Source: Megasphaera sp. (GTDB lineage Bacteria; Bacillota; Negativicutes; Veillonellales; Megasphaeraceae). Taken from it: a DNA stretch of 56,436 nucleotides. The stretch's first letter is position 1. The number at the start of each line of letters is the position of its first letter. Of this stretch, positions 45,420 to 53,988 are shown piece by piece. The notes under the pieces were generated by a model. That model saw only the letters and a list, made by a program, of their open reading frames with translations, had not been told where the DNA came from and searched no databases. The DNA lies in assembly GCA_022649055.1 (NCBI GenBank), contig JALCNL010000002.1, positions 1 through 56,436 of the forward strand, given 5' to 3'. Made by a program: the position numbers and the translations under genes.

Positions 45420-46622
45420 ATGCATTGTGTTAGAAAAGTAACAGAAGATTTATACTGGGTAGGTGCAAATGACCATCGCCTGGCTTTATTTGAAAATATT
45501 CATCCTATTCCCCGCGGAGTTTCTTATAATGCGTATGTATTGCTCGATGAGAAGACCGTTCTTTTCGATACTGCTGATTGGTCTGTTTGTCGTCAGTTTT
45601 TAGAAAACGTAGATGCCGTGTTATCCGGCCGTCCCCTCGACTATTTAGTTATCAACCATGTAGAACCTGATCATGCCGCTTCCATAGCTGAAATCTTGCT
45701 TCGTCATCCGGAAACTGTCGTTATTAGTAATGAAAAAGCATTTATGCTGATGCGTCAATTTGGATTTTCTATTGATAGTCGGTATGAGGAAGTCAAAGAA
45801 GGTGATATTAAATCCTTCGGCAAACATACCGTAACATTTGTAGCCGCTCCTATGGTCCATTGGCCAGAAGCCATGGTCACGTTTGATACCACAAATGGCG
45901 TTCTTTTCTCTGCCGATGCTTTTGGTACATTCGGCGCTATTGACGGAAAACTTTTTAACGATGAAGTAAATTTTGATCGTAATTGGATTGATGAAGCTCG
46001 TCGTTATTATACAAACATAGTAGGAAAATATGGACCTCATGTCCAATATTTATTAAAAAAAGCCGCGGGTATTGATATAAAAATAATTTGCCCACTTCAT
46101 GGTTTGGTATGGCGTAACAATCTTGGGTATTTTATAGATAAATATATGAAATGGAGCACGTATGAACCAGAAGAAAAAGGAGTTTTGCTGGTGTATGCTT
46201 CTATGTACGGCAACACGGAAAGTGCCGCTTCCCTGCTAGCTACTAAATTGGTAGAAAAAGGCATGACAAATGTATCTATGTATGACGTATCAAACACCGA
46301 TATATCTTACCTTATTTCAGAAACATTCCGTCTCAGTCATATTGTATTTGCTTCTGTAACATACAATCTAGGAATTTATCCTAAAATGCACAATTATTTA
46401 ATGGACATGAAGGCTCTTAATATTCAAAATCGTACGGCAGCTATTTTAGAAAATGGTTCTTGGGCATGTACAGCGGGATCATTAATACGTAAATTTCTCG
46501 ATGAAGAACTAAAAGGAATAACTGTATTAGACGATACTGTTACTTTAAATTCAGCTATGACAACTGCCCAAGAACCATCTATGGATGATATGGTAGCCAG
46601 TATTATTGATTCTATGAAGTAA
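45420..46622 (+). CDS. Flavodiiron protein (FprA/ROO type)
   Basis: 400 residues. The metallo-beta-lactamase domain holds the diiron ligands NHVEPDH (about 78-84), His in APMVHWPEAMVTFD, Asp in FSADAFGTFG, and His in ICPLHGLVW. The flavodoxin domain starts VLLVYASMYGNTESAA near residue 257. The family reduces O2 to water or NO to N2O and takes electrons from rubredoxin. The preceding gene ends in a rubredoxin domain, which is the obvious donor. AAGGAGG precedes the ATG. Confidence 0.96.
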   Translation: MHCVRKVTEDLYWVGANDHRLALFENIHPIPRGVSYNAYVLLDEKTVLFDTADWSVCRQFLENVDAVLSGRPLDYLVINHVEPDHAASIAEILLRHPETVVISNEKAFMLMRQFGFSIDSRYEEVKEGDIKSFGKHTVTFVAAPMVHWPEAMVTFDTTNGVLFSADAFGTFGAIDGKLFNDEVNFDRNWIDEARRYYTNIVGKYGPHVQYLLKKAAGIDIKIICPLHGLVWRNNLGYFIDKYMKWSTYEPEEKGVLLVYASMYGNTESAASLLATKLVEKGMTNVSMYDVSNTDISYLISETFRLSHIVFASVTYNLGIYPKMHNYLMDMKALNIQNRTAAILENGSWACTAGSLIRKFLDEELKGITVLDDTVTLNSAMTTAQEPSMDDMVASIIDSMK

Positions 46623-46823
46623 CGTACTAGAAAAACGGTAAAGACAACGGGTATTTCTATTACAAATATAGTTCACAATAAGTACCAATTTTTAAATAAC
46701 CATTTTTCTCTCATTTTTATGTTACTGTATCTTATATTTTTTCTACCTTTTACACATGTGATCCATCGCGTATGTTTGTAGCAAATTATATCCCTGGTCT
46801 ATCTTTTTCCCATTCGTAATGAG

Positions 46824-46852
46824 TTGACTTATACAGAAAATTATTATATAAT
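46824..46852 (+). promoter_or_regulatory. Strong promoter of superoxide reductase
   Basis: TTGACT (46824-46829), 17 bases, TATAAT (46847-46852). Just downstream AATAATTATT (about 46869-46882) is palindromic and A/T-rich like Fur/PerR sites. These account for the 332-base gap 46623-46954; no gene is seen there. Confidence 0.8.
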
Positions 46853-46954
46853 CATCATGTAATGATATAAATAATAATTATTCGTTAACGATTTAAATTA
46901 CAGGAAACTAGTTTTATTTAATATTATATATGTATTGAATCAGGAGGTTTTATT

Positions 46955-47401
46955 ATGAACGAAGTAGATTTTTATTATTGTGAAAAATGCGGTAATCTTG
47001 TTGCCGTTATTCAAGGCAGTAACAGCCAGCTCTCTTGCTGTGGTCAGCCAATGAAAAAATTAGTTGCGGGTGCAGTAGATGCTGCCAAAGAAAAACACAT
47101 TCCTGCGCTGACATTAAATAATGGAGATTTAATGGTAACGATTGGTTCTGTTGAACATCCGATGACCGATGAACACTTTATTCAATGGATTACCTTAGTC
47201 AGTGGAAATAAAATAGAAACACATAAATTATTTCCAGGTCAAGCTCCTAAAACAATTTTTAAAGGTGTTGATGTCTCAGGAACTGTATACGCGTACTGCA
47301 ATTTACATGGTTTATGGAAAAAGGAATTTGGCAAAGAAGGTATTCAACCATCCCTCGGTGGCTGCTCACCAGAATTTGGCGGCTGCAAATTAGAAATTTA
47401 A
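46955..47401 (+). CDS. Superoxide reductase (desulfoferrodoxin type)
   Basis: 148 residues. The N-terminal desulforedoxin centre is complete (Cys9, Cys12, Cys28, Cys29 in YYCEKCGN and LSCCGQPM). The catalytic Fe site has His48 in KEKHIPAL, two His in SVEHPMTDEHFIQWI, and Cys and His in YAYCNLHGLW. The Lys before His48, needed for superoxide attraction, is kept. It reduces superoxide to peroxide without making O2, with rubredoxin as donor. It has its own strong promoter but follows the rubredoxin-fusion and flavodiiron genes. Confidence 0.96.
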   Translation: MNEVDFYYCEKCGNLVAVIQGSNSQLSCCGQPMKKLVAGAVDAAKEKHIPALTLNNGDLMVTIGSVEHPMTDEHFIQWITLVSGNKIETHKLFPGQAPKTIFKGVDVSGTVYAYCNLHGLWKKEFGKEGIQPSLGGCSPEFGGCKLEI

Positions 47402-47422
47402 CTATTTTGTTTTCAATATAGC

Positions 47423-47497
47423 TGTAATTTATCAAGAACAGGAAAACGACCCCTGCTTTTTTAACAGGGGTCGTTTTCCTGTTCTTGATAAATACAG
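47423..47497. terminator. Long bidirectional terminator, 28-bp perfect arms
   Basis: Arms 47428-47455 and 47465-47492 are exact inverse copies of 28 bases, with the core CGACCCCTG/CAGGGGTCG and a nine-base T/A loop. The pairing extends through CTGTA/TACAG with one bulged A. It separates the convergent superoxide reductase and diguanylate cyclase genes. The stretch 47493-47678 beyond it holds no convincing gene. Confidence 0.85.
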
Positions 47498-47678
47498 AAT
47501 TTTACAAAACAAAAAGCAGCAATATGTTTGCCCTTTATGAAATATAAAAATAAACTGATTCTCCTTTTATATAAACCAGCATCGTTCATAATATTGTTTT
47601 CAAACGACATTCTCAAACTGCTATATAAAAAATTAAAGTAATTTATTTTTACTATTCTATATTTTAAAAACAACCGTC

Positions 47679-48398
47679 TCAAAGACGTTCATATAACCTG
47701 AAACAATTTCGTCCCGCTTCTTTTGCTCTGTATAATTCCTGATCGGCTTTATCTACTAGCAGCATGATTGGATCCTCCTGCTGAGGATACAAACAAGCAA
47801 TTCCGACAGAAATAGTCATTTGGCTTTTAAGTTGTACCGGACTATATTTAGAATATAAACTGTTAACATTCCTAAACAATCGTTTTACAACATGAATAGC
47901 CGCTTCTTTCCCCGATTGCGGCAGCAATATAACAAACTCTTCCCCGCCAAACCGTACTACCATATCTTGCGGACGCCGCACAGAACGTTGAAATTCTACC
48001 GCCATAGCTTTTAAGCATTCGTCACCTTGTAAATGTCCGTAAGCATCATTATATTTTTTAAAATAATCAATATCGATCATTAATAATGAAACCACAAAGT
48101 TATGCTCAATAGATTGTTCCCATACTTTTGAAAAAGTTTCCCAAAAATATCTGCGATTATATAATCCCGTTAAACTATCTATCCGGGATACTTCACTGAA
48201 TTTTTCAAATAAAATTTTAAGTTCCTGCTCCGTTAAATCGGCAATTTTCACCAATGTTTTTACCTGTTTAAAAAGCTTTTTATATTCTTCGTACAGTTCG
48301 CGATATTCCTCAACAGAACAGTATTGTTTACTCATCAGTAAATTTTCTGATTTTTCCAAAACCATTTCTTCGGCCATATACAAACTTCTGATTGTCAT
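47679..48398 (-). CDS. siaD: SiaD-like diguanylate cyclase (GGDEF)
   Basis: 239 residues. An N-terminal coiled coil (about 10-65: SVEEYRELYEEYKKLFKQVK) precedes the GGDEF domain, which starts RIDSLTGLYNRRYF. The active loop is RFGGEEFVILL and the inhibitory RxxD site is present five residues before it (RPQD). It makes c-di-GMP. In Pseudomonas SiaD is activated through its N-terminal part by unphosphorylated SiaC. Here it is 12 bases behind a SiaC-like gene, last in the four-gene set. Confidence 0.9.
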   Translation of the reverse strand: MTIRSLYMAEEMVLEKSENLLMSKQYCSVEEYRELYEEYKKLFKQVKTLVKIADLTEQELKILFEKFSEVSRIDSLTGLYNRRYFWETFSKVWEQSIEHNFVVSLLMIDIDYFKKYNDAYGHLQGDECLKAMAVEFQRSVRRPQDMVVRFGGEEFVILLPQSGKEAAIHVVKRLFRNVNSLYSKYSPVQLKSQMTISVGIACLYPQQEDPIMLLVDKADQELYRAKEAGRNCFRLYERL

Positions 48399-48410
48399 AA
48401 ATTCCCCCGT

Positions 48411-48788
48411 TTAACAGATTTCAACCGTAAATAAAAACTTATTTATTTCTTCTTGAAATTCTTCGCCGCATTCAATAGCTACATCATTATCTTTATCACA
48501 AATCCATTTTACTGTGATATTACATCCTGTTGATGCTTTTTGTTCCAGTAAATCAAAAATAGTCAGAAATACTTTCGATGTACTGCTATTAAAATAAATG
48601 ATTTTAAACTCCAGTACCATGTCCTTCACATTCATTATAAAATAATCATGCAGCCATTCTAAAACCGGAGTATAAAACTTTATCACATTTTCTGGATACG
48701 ATTCTCCTTCAATTCGAAGTTTTCCCGTCTCTGCACAAAAAAAGATATACGGTGTCGATTTTGTTTGTTCAATAATCAAATTTTCCAT
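48411..48788 (-). CDS. siaC: SiaC-family switch protein (DUF1987)
   Basis: 125 residues matching DUF1987: STPYIFFCAETGKLRIEGES, YPENVIKFYTPVLEWLHDY, and IIYFNSSTSKVFLTIFDLLE. In Pseudomonas SiaC is phosphorylated on a Thr in the corresponding YFN-T-S-S segment by SiaB, dephosphorylated by SiaA, and activates SiaD when unphosphorylated. Here that position appears to be Ser68, still phosphorylatable. The gene is three bases from siaB and 12 from siaD. Confidence 0.9.
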   Translation of the reverse strand: MENLIIEQTKSTPYIFFCAETGKLRIEGESYPENVIKFYTPVLEWLHDYFIMNVKDMVLEFKIIYFNSSTSKVFLTIFDLLEQKASTGCNITVKWICDKDNDVAIECGEEFQEEINKFLFTVEIC

Positions 48789-48791
48789 ACT

Positions 48792-49349
48792 TTATCTCCT
48801 CACAGTTACTTTAATACTGAAAAAAAACCAATCGTTTCCTGCCGGTTCAAATGAATACTCCATCGGACCTTCTGACTTTCTTGCCATTTCAATCAAGCCA
48901 AGACCTGCACCCTTTCCATTTAAGGGAAGTACATTGCGGCGTTGTTTTTTATATAAATCCTTTAAATCTTCTCTGCTCAATTTATTAAGCATTTCTAGTT
49001 TTTCTTTTATTACCGGCATATCTTCTTTCAATACCTTGTTTCCACAGCAAACAAAAAATTTTCCGGCCGGATTTCGTCCCACAATTGCCATTCCGAACCG
49101 AAGTTCGTGTTCATCATCTTCCCGGACGGTTAATTTTTCAGCAGAATAATTCAAAATATTTTGAACCTGCTCAATAAAAATCGAAAACACTGTCAAAGCA
49201 GTTGAGGTTTCCGCTTCTTCAGCCGCTAAATTCTTTCGTATTGCATTGCCAATTCCTTCAATACTTTCCTGTGCAAAGGCACCGCAATAGGTCATCAAAA
49301 TGTCGTTTGCCTTCAAATTTTGATACAATTTATACATCGTTATATCCAT
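48792..49349 (-). CDS. siaB: SiaB-family protein kinase (DUF6272)
   Basis: 185 residues. The N-terminus MDITMYKLYQNLKANDILMT and the GHKL-like segment NGKGAGLGLIEMARKSEGP (ATP lid) identify the SiaB family; the last strand is DWFFFSIKVTVRR. It would phosphorylate SiaC and switch the cyclase off. The start at 49349 is chosen because AGGAGA lies upstream and the longer frame to 49391 would overlap siaA. Length matches the Pseudomonas protein. Confidence 0.85.
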   Translation of the reverse strand: MDITMYKLYQNLKANDILMTYCGAFAQESIEGIGNAIRKNLAAEEAETSTALTVFSIFIEQVQNILNYSAEKLTVREDDEHELRFGMAIVGRNPAGKFFVCCGNKVLKEDMPVIKEKLEMLNKLSREDLKDLYKKQRRNVLPLNGKGAGLGLIEMARKSEGPMEYSFEPAGNDWFFFSIKVTVRR

Positions 49350-49374
49350 ACCTTTGTCTCTCCTATCGCTCTTT

Positions 49375-51231
49375 TTATATTTTAAAACCAAATACAGTTA
49401 TATCGTCACGCCGGCGTTCATTTCCCATATATTCATGAAAGGTGTCCATGATTTGTTTTTTCTGCATGTCCACCGGCATTTTGACCAGTTCACCTAACAA
49501 TGCCAGCAATCGCTGTTTTCCATAAGGAAGATGCTGTTTACCACCAGGTTGTTCGTGATACCCATCTGTAATAATATAAAATGCATTTCCTGGATGACAC
49601 ATGATAACCTGATTACTAAAAAGCTTTTTCGTTTTGATTGGTTTGCAGTCAACTGCCATTTTATCGCCTTTTATTTCCGATACCTGTACCCCATTATAAT
49701 AATAAAGCGGCATGTCAGCTCCTGCAAATAAAACATGTTGCTTTTTTGTTAAAAACAATATTGCAATTTCAAACCCTGTTGAAATAAATTTATCATTGTC
49801 GCTGCTAAAAGATTGACGAAAAGCTCGTGCTAATTCATTCAAAATGATTGCCGGATCGTCATGACAAATATTCTCAGTAATATGATTGAACATAGCATTT
49901 ACAGCAGTTGCCATAAGTGCACCTGATACCCCATGGCCTGTACAATCTCCGACAGCTAACAACATACCGTCATCATAATTTCTCAGCCAATAAAAATCAC
50001 CGCCAACACTTTCCTTCGGCTCAAAAATTACAAAAAAGTTTTTTAAATATCGTGCGATTTCATTGCTGGAGGGCAAAACAGCCTGTTGAATCAATTGTGC
50101 ATATTCCATACCATCTTGAAGTTTGATGTTCTTTTCCTGCAATTTTTGAGTTCTGTCAGTTATCACATTTTCCAACCTTCGATTTAACTGCATTGCCCTT
50201 TTGCGTGGATTAACAATTTGATGGGTAATAAGATAAAAAAGCAAAGAAGTACAAATGAAAATAAATATATAGGATATCGTGATGATTCGCTTAATATTCA
50301 TCAAAGATTCTATACTTGTTGATCGCGGTACACGGACAACGAGTTTCCAATTTGTATTCTTTAACGGTTTATATACAATATCATATGTTTGAGACCCTGT
50401 ATCATTATTGTATTTACTAACCTCAAAATTTTTACTGGCTGTATCTTGTTTAATATCAGTTACAATACTTTCAGGAAGATACTGCTGTAATGAATGATTT
50501 AAATATTCTGTATTTGTTGAAAAACAGATATCACCCTTGTTATTGATAAGCCAGACATCACATGTTTCGTTTCCATCTGCATCTATGAGCTTTTGCATAA
50601 TTTGTGCTGCACTTATCTTTACACCTGTTACGCCTAAGATTGTATTATCTTCCTTAATCACAGCATTAATCTGAATAACTGCCGTTTTATTGTCGTTATT
50701 TTCTATATTGACTACATAATCACGATCCTGCTGCAGAAAAGAAAACATCTGTCGATCCGTCGGATGTTTCGCTATATCTATACGCTGCGATTTAAATGTC
50801 CCGTCATGATAATCCCAAGAACGTAAAGTCTGCGCACTAATCAAAAAGACATCATCATACTTCATATACTTGGTCAAGTGATCCATCCGCTGTGAAATAT
50901 AAGAATCCGCAAAATCATCGTGTTCCCCAGTAGTTAGCCAATGGATGATAAGCGGATCATGTGCCATCATTAAAGATACATCAGCAGCCTCATCAATGTT
51001 TTTTTCAACAATACTGCCGGTATTTTTTGCTTGAATTGGAAATTTATGCCGTTTTGATTCATAAAAAGTCGTTTCATTTATAATCATGGCACTGGTTATA
51101 TATGCAATCAGCAACGCGACCGCAAGCAAAATACAGCCAATAATAATTACCGTGTTCGAATGATGATCAAATACTAATAATTTTTCTTTCTCTTTATTCT
51201 CTTTATTCTCTTTGTCTTTATGAAAAAACAT
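49375..51231 (-). CDS. siaA: SiaA-like membrane PP2C phosphatase with extracellular sensor domain
   Basis: About 618 residues. A Lys/Glu-rich tail with KENKENKEKEK (from a 9-base tandem repeat) precedes TM1 (about 27-50). A ~270-residue extracytoplasmic dCache-like domain follows (SAQTLRSWDYHDGTF, ILGVTGVKISAAQIM, YKPLKNTNWKLVVRVP), then TM2 (about 325-350) and a coiled linker. The SpoIIE/PP2C domain shows VGGDFYWLRN, VGDCTGHGVSGALMATA and the final RRRDDITVFGF. The phosphatase would dephosphorylate SiaC in response to an external ligand. ATGs at 51231 and 51246 are both possible starts. Confidence 0.88.
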   Translation of the reverse strand: MFFHKDKENKENKEKEKLLVFDHHSNTVIIIGCILLAVALLIAYITSAMIINETTFYESKRHKFPIQAKNTGSIVEKNIDEAADVSLMMAHDPLIIHWLTTGEHDDFADSYISQRMDHLTKYMKYDDVFLISAQTLRSWDYHDGTFKSQRIDIAKHPTDRQMFSFLQQDRDYVVNIENNDNKTAVIQINAVIKEDNTILGVTGVKISAAQIMQKLIDADGNETCDVWLINNKGDICFSTNTEYLNHSLQQYLPESIVTDIKQDTASKNFEVSKYNNDTGSQTYDIVYKPLKNTNWKLVVRVPRSTSIESLMNIKRIITISYIFIFICTSLLFYLITHQIVNPRKRAMQLNRRLENVITDRTQKLQEKNIKLQDGMEYAQLIQQAVLPSSNEIARYLKNFFVIFEPKESVGGDFYWLRNYDDGMLLAVGDCTGHGVSGALMATAVNAMFNHITENICHDDPAIILNELARAFRQSFSSDNDKFISTGFEIAILFLTKKQHVLFAGADMPLYYYNGVQVSEIKGDKMAVDCKPIKTKKLFSNQVIMCHPGNAFYIITDGYHEQPGGKQHLPYGKQRLLALLGELVKMPVDMQKKQIMDTFHEYMGNERRRDDITVFGFKI

Positions 51232-51290
51232 CACTAAAAGCCTCATCCATTATAAAGTGCCTACTCCAGAAAAATACCATTTGTTTTATT

Positions 51291-51319
51291 ATAATACTCT
51301 TTTATTACATTATATGCAA
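51291..51319 (-). promoter_or_regulatory. Candidate promoter of siaABCD
   Basis: Minus strand TTGCAT (51314-51319), 17 bases, TATTAT (51291-51296). Confidence 0.55.
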
Positions 51320-51358
51320 TTCCCCTTTGTTGCTTTTTATAATTGTATATAATGTAAT
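51304..51358. promoter_or_regulatory. Inverted repeat joining the GGDEF-EAL stop to the siaA promoter
   Basis: ATTACATTATAT (51304-51315) and ATATAATGTAAT (51347-51358) are perfect 12-bp arms, extended by CAAT/ATTG after one mismatch. One arm touches the upstream gene's stop codon and the other overlaps the -35 box of siaABCD. Terminator or operator. Confidence 0.45.
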
Positions 51359-53607
51359 TATCTATACCTGTGTTTGTACGTATCAACTTCCGTCAGTAGT
51401 AATCCAAAAACCTCTTTCATGGATAATGGCTTGCTGAAAAGATATCCTTGAATATAATCACAGCCGCAATGCTGCAAATGTTCCAATTGTTTTTCTGTTT
51501 CTACACCTTCCGCAACAACTTTTTTGTCAAGAGTATGAATCATATGAATAATGGCCCCAATAAAATTCTCTCTATGTGAATCTGTTTCTATTTTATCTAT
51601 AAAAGATTTATCCAATTTTATGGTATGAAACGGCAATTCATCCAAAAGTGTCAGCGAAGAATATCCGGTTCCAAAGTCATCCATGGATATATGTATTCCT
51701 AATGCAGTTAATTGATTAAGTTTATCAGTTGCTTCCTCCAAAGGAATGATGCCTGCTATACAAAAGCTTTCCGTAATCTCAAATCCAATATGCTGAAAAG
51801 ATATGCCTGCTTTCTGAATGACAGCACAGGTATTTTCAACAAAATCAACTGCCGCTAATTGTTTCGGCGACACGTTGATATCGATACGCCCATTCCATCC
51901 TTGATCCAGCAATTGCCGCATAAAACAACAAGCACGTTGTAATACCCACTCCCCAATAACATGAATAAATCCGGATTGTTCTGCCAATGGAATAAATTTC
52001 CCTGGCGGGATACAACCTTGTATATGACTGTTCCACCTGAGAAGTGCTTCAAAACTGATTATAGCAGCACTACGTATATCAATTTGCGGTTGATATACAA
52101 GGAATAACTCATTTTTCTGCAATGCTTCATGTAAACAACCAATCAAATAAATCCGTTCCAATGCCCAATCCTGCATTTCCCGCGTGTAAAATTTATATTG
52201 ATCTTTACCCGCTTCTTTAGCCGTACACATTGCATTATCAGCATTTTTAAGAATATCCACTGCCGTATTTCCATCCTTTGGATACACGGCAATTCCCATA
52301 CTGACAGTCATATGGAAATGCAAGCCCGACATTTTCTGTTTTCGGCAAACAGCATCACATATTTTTCTTGCTGTCATATGCATCTCTGAATAGGTATATA
52401 CTCCTCGTAATATTATGACGAACTCATCACCACCAACTCTAGAAATAAAGGAAGGTTTTTTTAACACTTCCTTTAAACGCATGGCTGTCGTTACAATAAT
52501 TGCATCTCCACAGGAATGACCATAGGCATCATTTATCATTTTTAAATTATCTAAATCAATAAAAAAAATGACTCCGGAATTTTTCTCTTTGCATACCCAT
52601 TTCATTTCTTGATTCAGCCACCTATGTAAATATTGACGATTCGGTAGTTTTGTCAGTGAATCATAATAGGCCATCTGCCGGATACGTTGCTGCTGCTGTT
52701 GCCGTTCTTTTGCCATACATACATAGTTAGTAATATCTTTAGTATATCCATATATATTGATAACACTCCTATCCTTTTCTTTTTCCAAAAAGCGTTGGGT
52801 TAACACATAGCGTACAGTTCCATCTTTACACACGATCCGATATTGAAGCTTTTTAGAATCAAAACACTTCCCTTCCAATACCTTTTTTCTCAATTGCCTC
52901 AATTTCCAGCGATCATTGGGATGCACAAAAGTATTCAAATACGAGTCAAAAGTCATCGCCGGCGCTTGCTCGGCCATAGTCGCATGATGCAAGGAAAAAA
53001 GCCCTTCTTCTACATTGTATATATCTGTTTCCGTATTATATTTCCATATTCCTGTTTCATCCGTTTGAACAAGACAATTCAACTTGTATTGACTTAATTG
53101 AAGCTGTTTTTTCAGTCTCTTTTGTATCTTTCTTGCCCGCCGGTACAAAAAAAAGTTTCGAAAGGAATCACCCATAAGTGCTGCAGAAAAATCTAAATTT
53201 TTCTGCAGCAACTGCAATTCTTTATCTGTTGGCTGCGGCATTGTTTCCAGAAAAGCAATACCTGCTGCACCAATCCACTGTCCCCGATATCGCAATGGGA
53301 ATACGGCTATATACTGCAGTCTGTCAAACATATAATCGGTAATCCGTTTTTTCCATGCACTATATGGGCAAATTACCACACGTTTTCCGGTAACATACAC
53401 TTGTTGTATAATAGGTTCTATAATTCTATCAGCTGCTTCATTTTGAAACATACTCTGCCGCAGTTGAACTCGGTGAATCGTTTTTCCATTTCTGAATACC
53501 CGTATAAAACAGTGTTCCGTTTTACAAAAACTAGCCATTTGAGACAATCTATATTTCATTAAATATTCTATACGGGCATCCATAATTGTAGTCAAACACA
53601 AAGTCAT
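51358..53607 (-). CDS. GAF-PAS-GGDEF-EAL c-di-GMP protein
   Basis: 749 residues, no membrane segment. A GAF-like domain covers about 10-150 (CFIRVFRNGKTIHRV, VFPLRYRGQWIGAAGIAF). A PAS domain covers about 180-300 (DETGIWKYNTETDIYNVE, HPNDRWKLRQLRKKV, VINIYGYTKDIT). The GGDEF domain (about 315-480) is intact at ISRVGGDEFVIIL. The EAL domain (about 495-745) is intact at ISFEALLRWNS, GFEITESFCIAG, MDDFGTGYSSLTLL and VVAEGVETEKQ. It could both make and break c-di-GMP, switched by its sensor domains. GGGGGAA lies eight bases before the ATG at 53607. Transcribed toward siaA. Confidence 0.92.
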   Translation of the reverse strand: MTLCLTTIMDARIEYLMKYRLSQMASFCKTEHCFIRVFRNGKTIHRVQLRQSMFQNEAADRIIEPIIQQVYVTGKRVVICPYSAWKKRITDYMFDRLQYIAVFPLRYRGQWIGAAGIAFLETMPQPTDKELQLLQKNLDFSAALMGDSFRNFFLYRRARKIQKRLKKQLQLSQYKLNCLVQTDETGIWKYNTETDIYNVEEGLFSLHHATMAEQAPAMTFDSYLNTFVHPNDRWKLRQLRKKVLEGKCFDSKKLQYRIVCKDGTVRYVLTQRFLEKEKDRSVINIYGYTKDITNYVCMAKERQQQQQRIRQMAYYDSLTKLPNRQYLHRWLNQEMKWVCKEKNSGVIFFIDLDNLKMINDAYGHSCGDAIIVTTAMRLKEVLKKPSFISRVGGDEFVIILRGVYTYSEMHMTARKICDAVCRKQKMSGLHFHMTVSMGIAVYPKDGNTAVDILKNADNAMCTAKEAGKDQYKFYTREMQDWALERIYLIGCLHEALQKNELFLVYQPQIDIRSAAIISFEALLRWNSHIQGCIPPGKFIPLAEQSGFIHVIGEWVLQRACCFMRQLLDQGWNGRIDINVSPKQLAAVDFVENTCAVIQKAGISFQHIGFEITESFCIAGIIPLEEATDKLNQLTALGIHISMDDFGTGYSSLTLLDELPFHTIKLDKSFIDKIETDSHRENFIGAIIHMIHTLDKKVVAEGVETEKQLEHLQHCGCDYIQGYLFSKPLSMKEVFGLLLTEVDTYKHRYR

Positions 53608-53652
53608 CGCATCTTTTCCCCCAAAAACACAAATTTATAACATATATATCAT

Positions 53653-53680
53653 TCTATACAGCACCATTAATGTCTGCCAA
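53653..53680 (-). promoter_or_regulatory. Candidate promoter of the GGDEF-EAL gene
   Basis: Minus strand TTGGCA (53675-53680), 16 bases, TATAGA (53653-53658), about 45 bases before the start. With the terminator below it accounts for the 381-base gap 53608-53988; an open frame there on the plus strand lacks any family marks. Confidence 0.45.
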
Positions 53681-53863
53681 CTTTTGTTTTATATGAAGCA
53701 TCCCTATAAATCCATGCTTGAAACAGCAAAAACAGGAAATACAACTGTCACCTTGTACCCCTTATTTTTACAGTTCAATAGTTACATTGTACTTAATATT
53801 TTAAATTTATGCAATTATACAATTTATTTAACTCACACAATTTTCCCATATTGTTTTTTTGAC

Positions 53864-53905
53864 AATAAAAAAAGAACACCCAATACAATAAAATTGGATG
53901 TTCCT
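53864..53905 (-). terminator. Terminator after the MFS transporter gene
   Basis: Stem GGAACATCCAAT / ATTGGGTGTTC with a short loop and TTTTTTT on the minus strand. Confidence 0.8.
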
Positions 53906-53988
53906 TCCATAATACCCACGTTTATATTTAACAGGCATAAAAATCCAAAATATTTTTTAATTCAAGATGCATAATAATAATATATCTG

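Noticed and set aside
47461-47682. Minus-strand open frame of 73 codons after siaD
   Set aside because: It uses one arm of the long terminator as its C-terminal coding and has no family resemblance.
53684-53974. Plus-strand open frame of 96 codons before the MFS gene
   Set aside because: No ribosome site, A/T-driven composition, and it runs across the MFS terminator and the GGDEF-EAL promoter.
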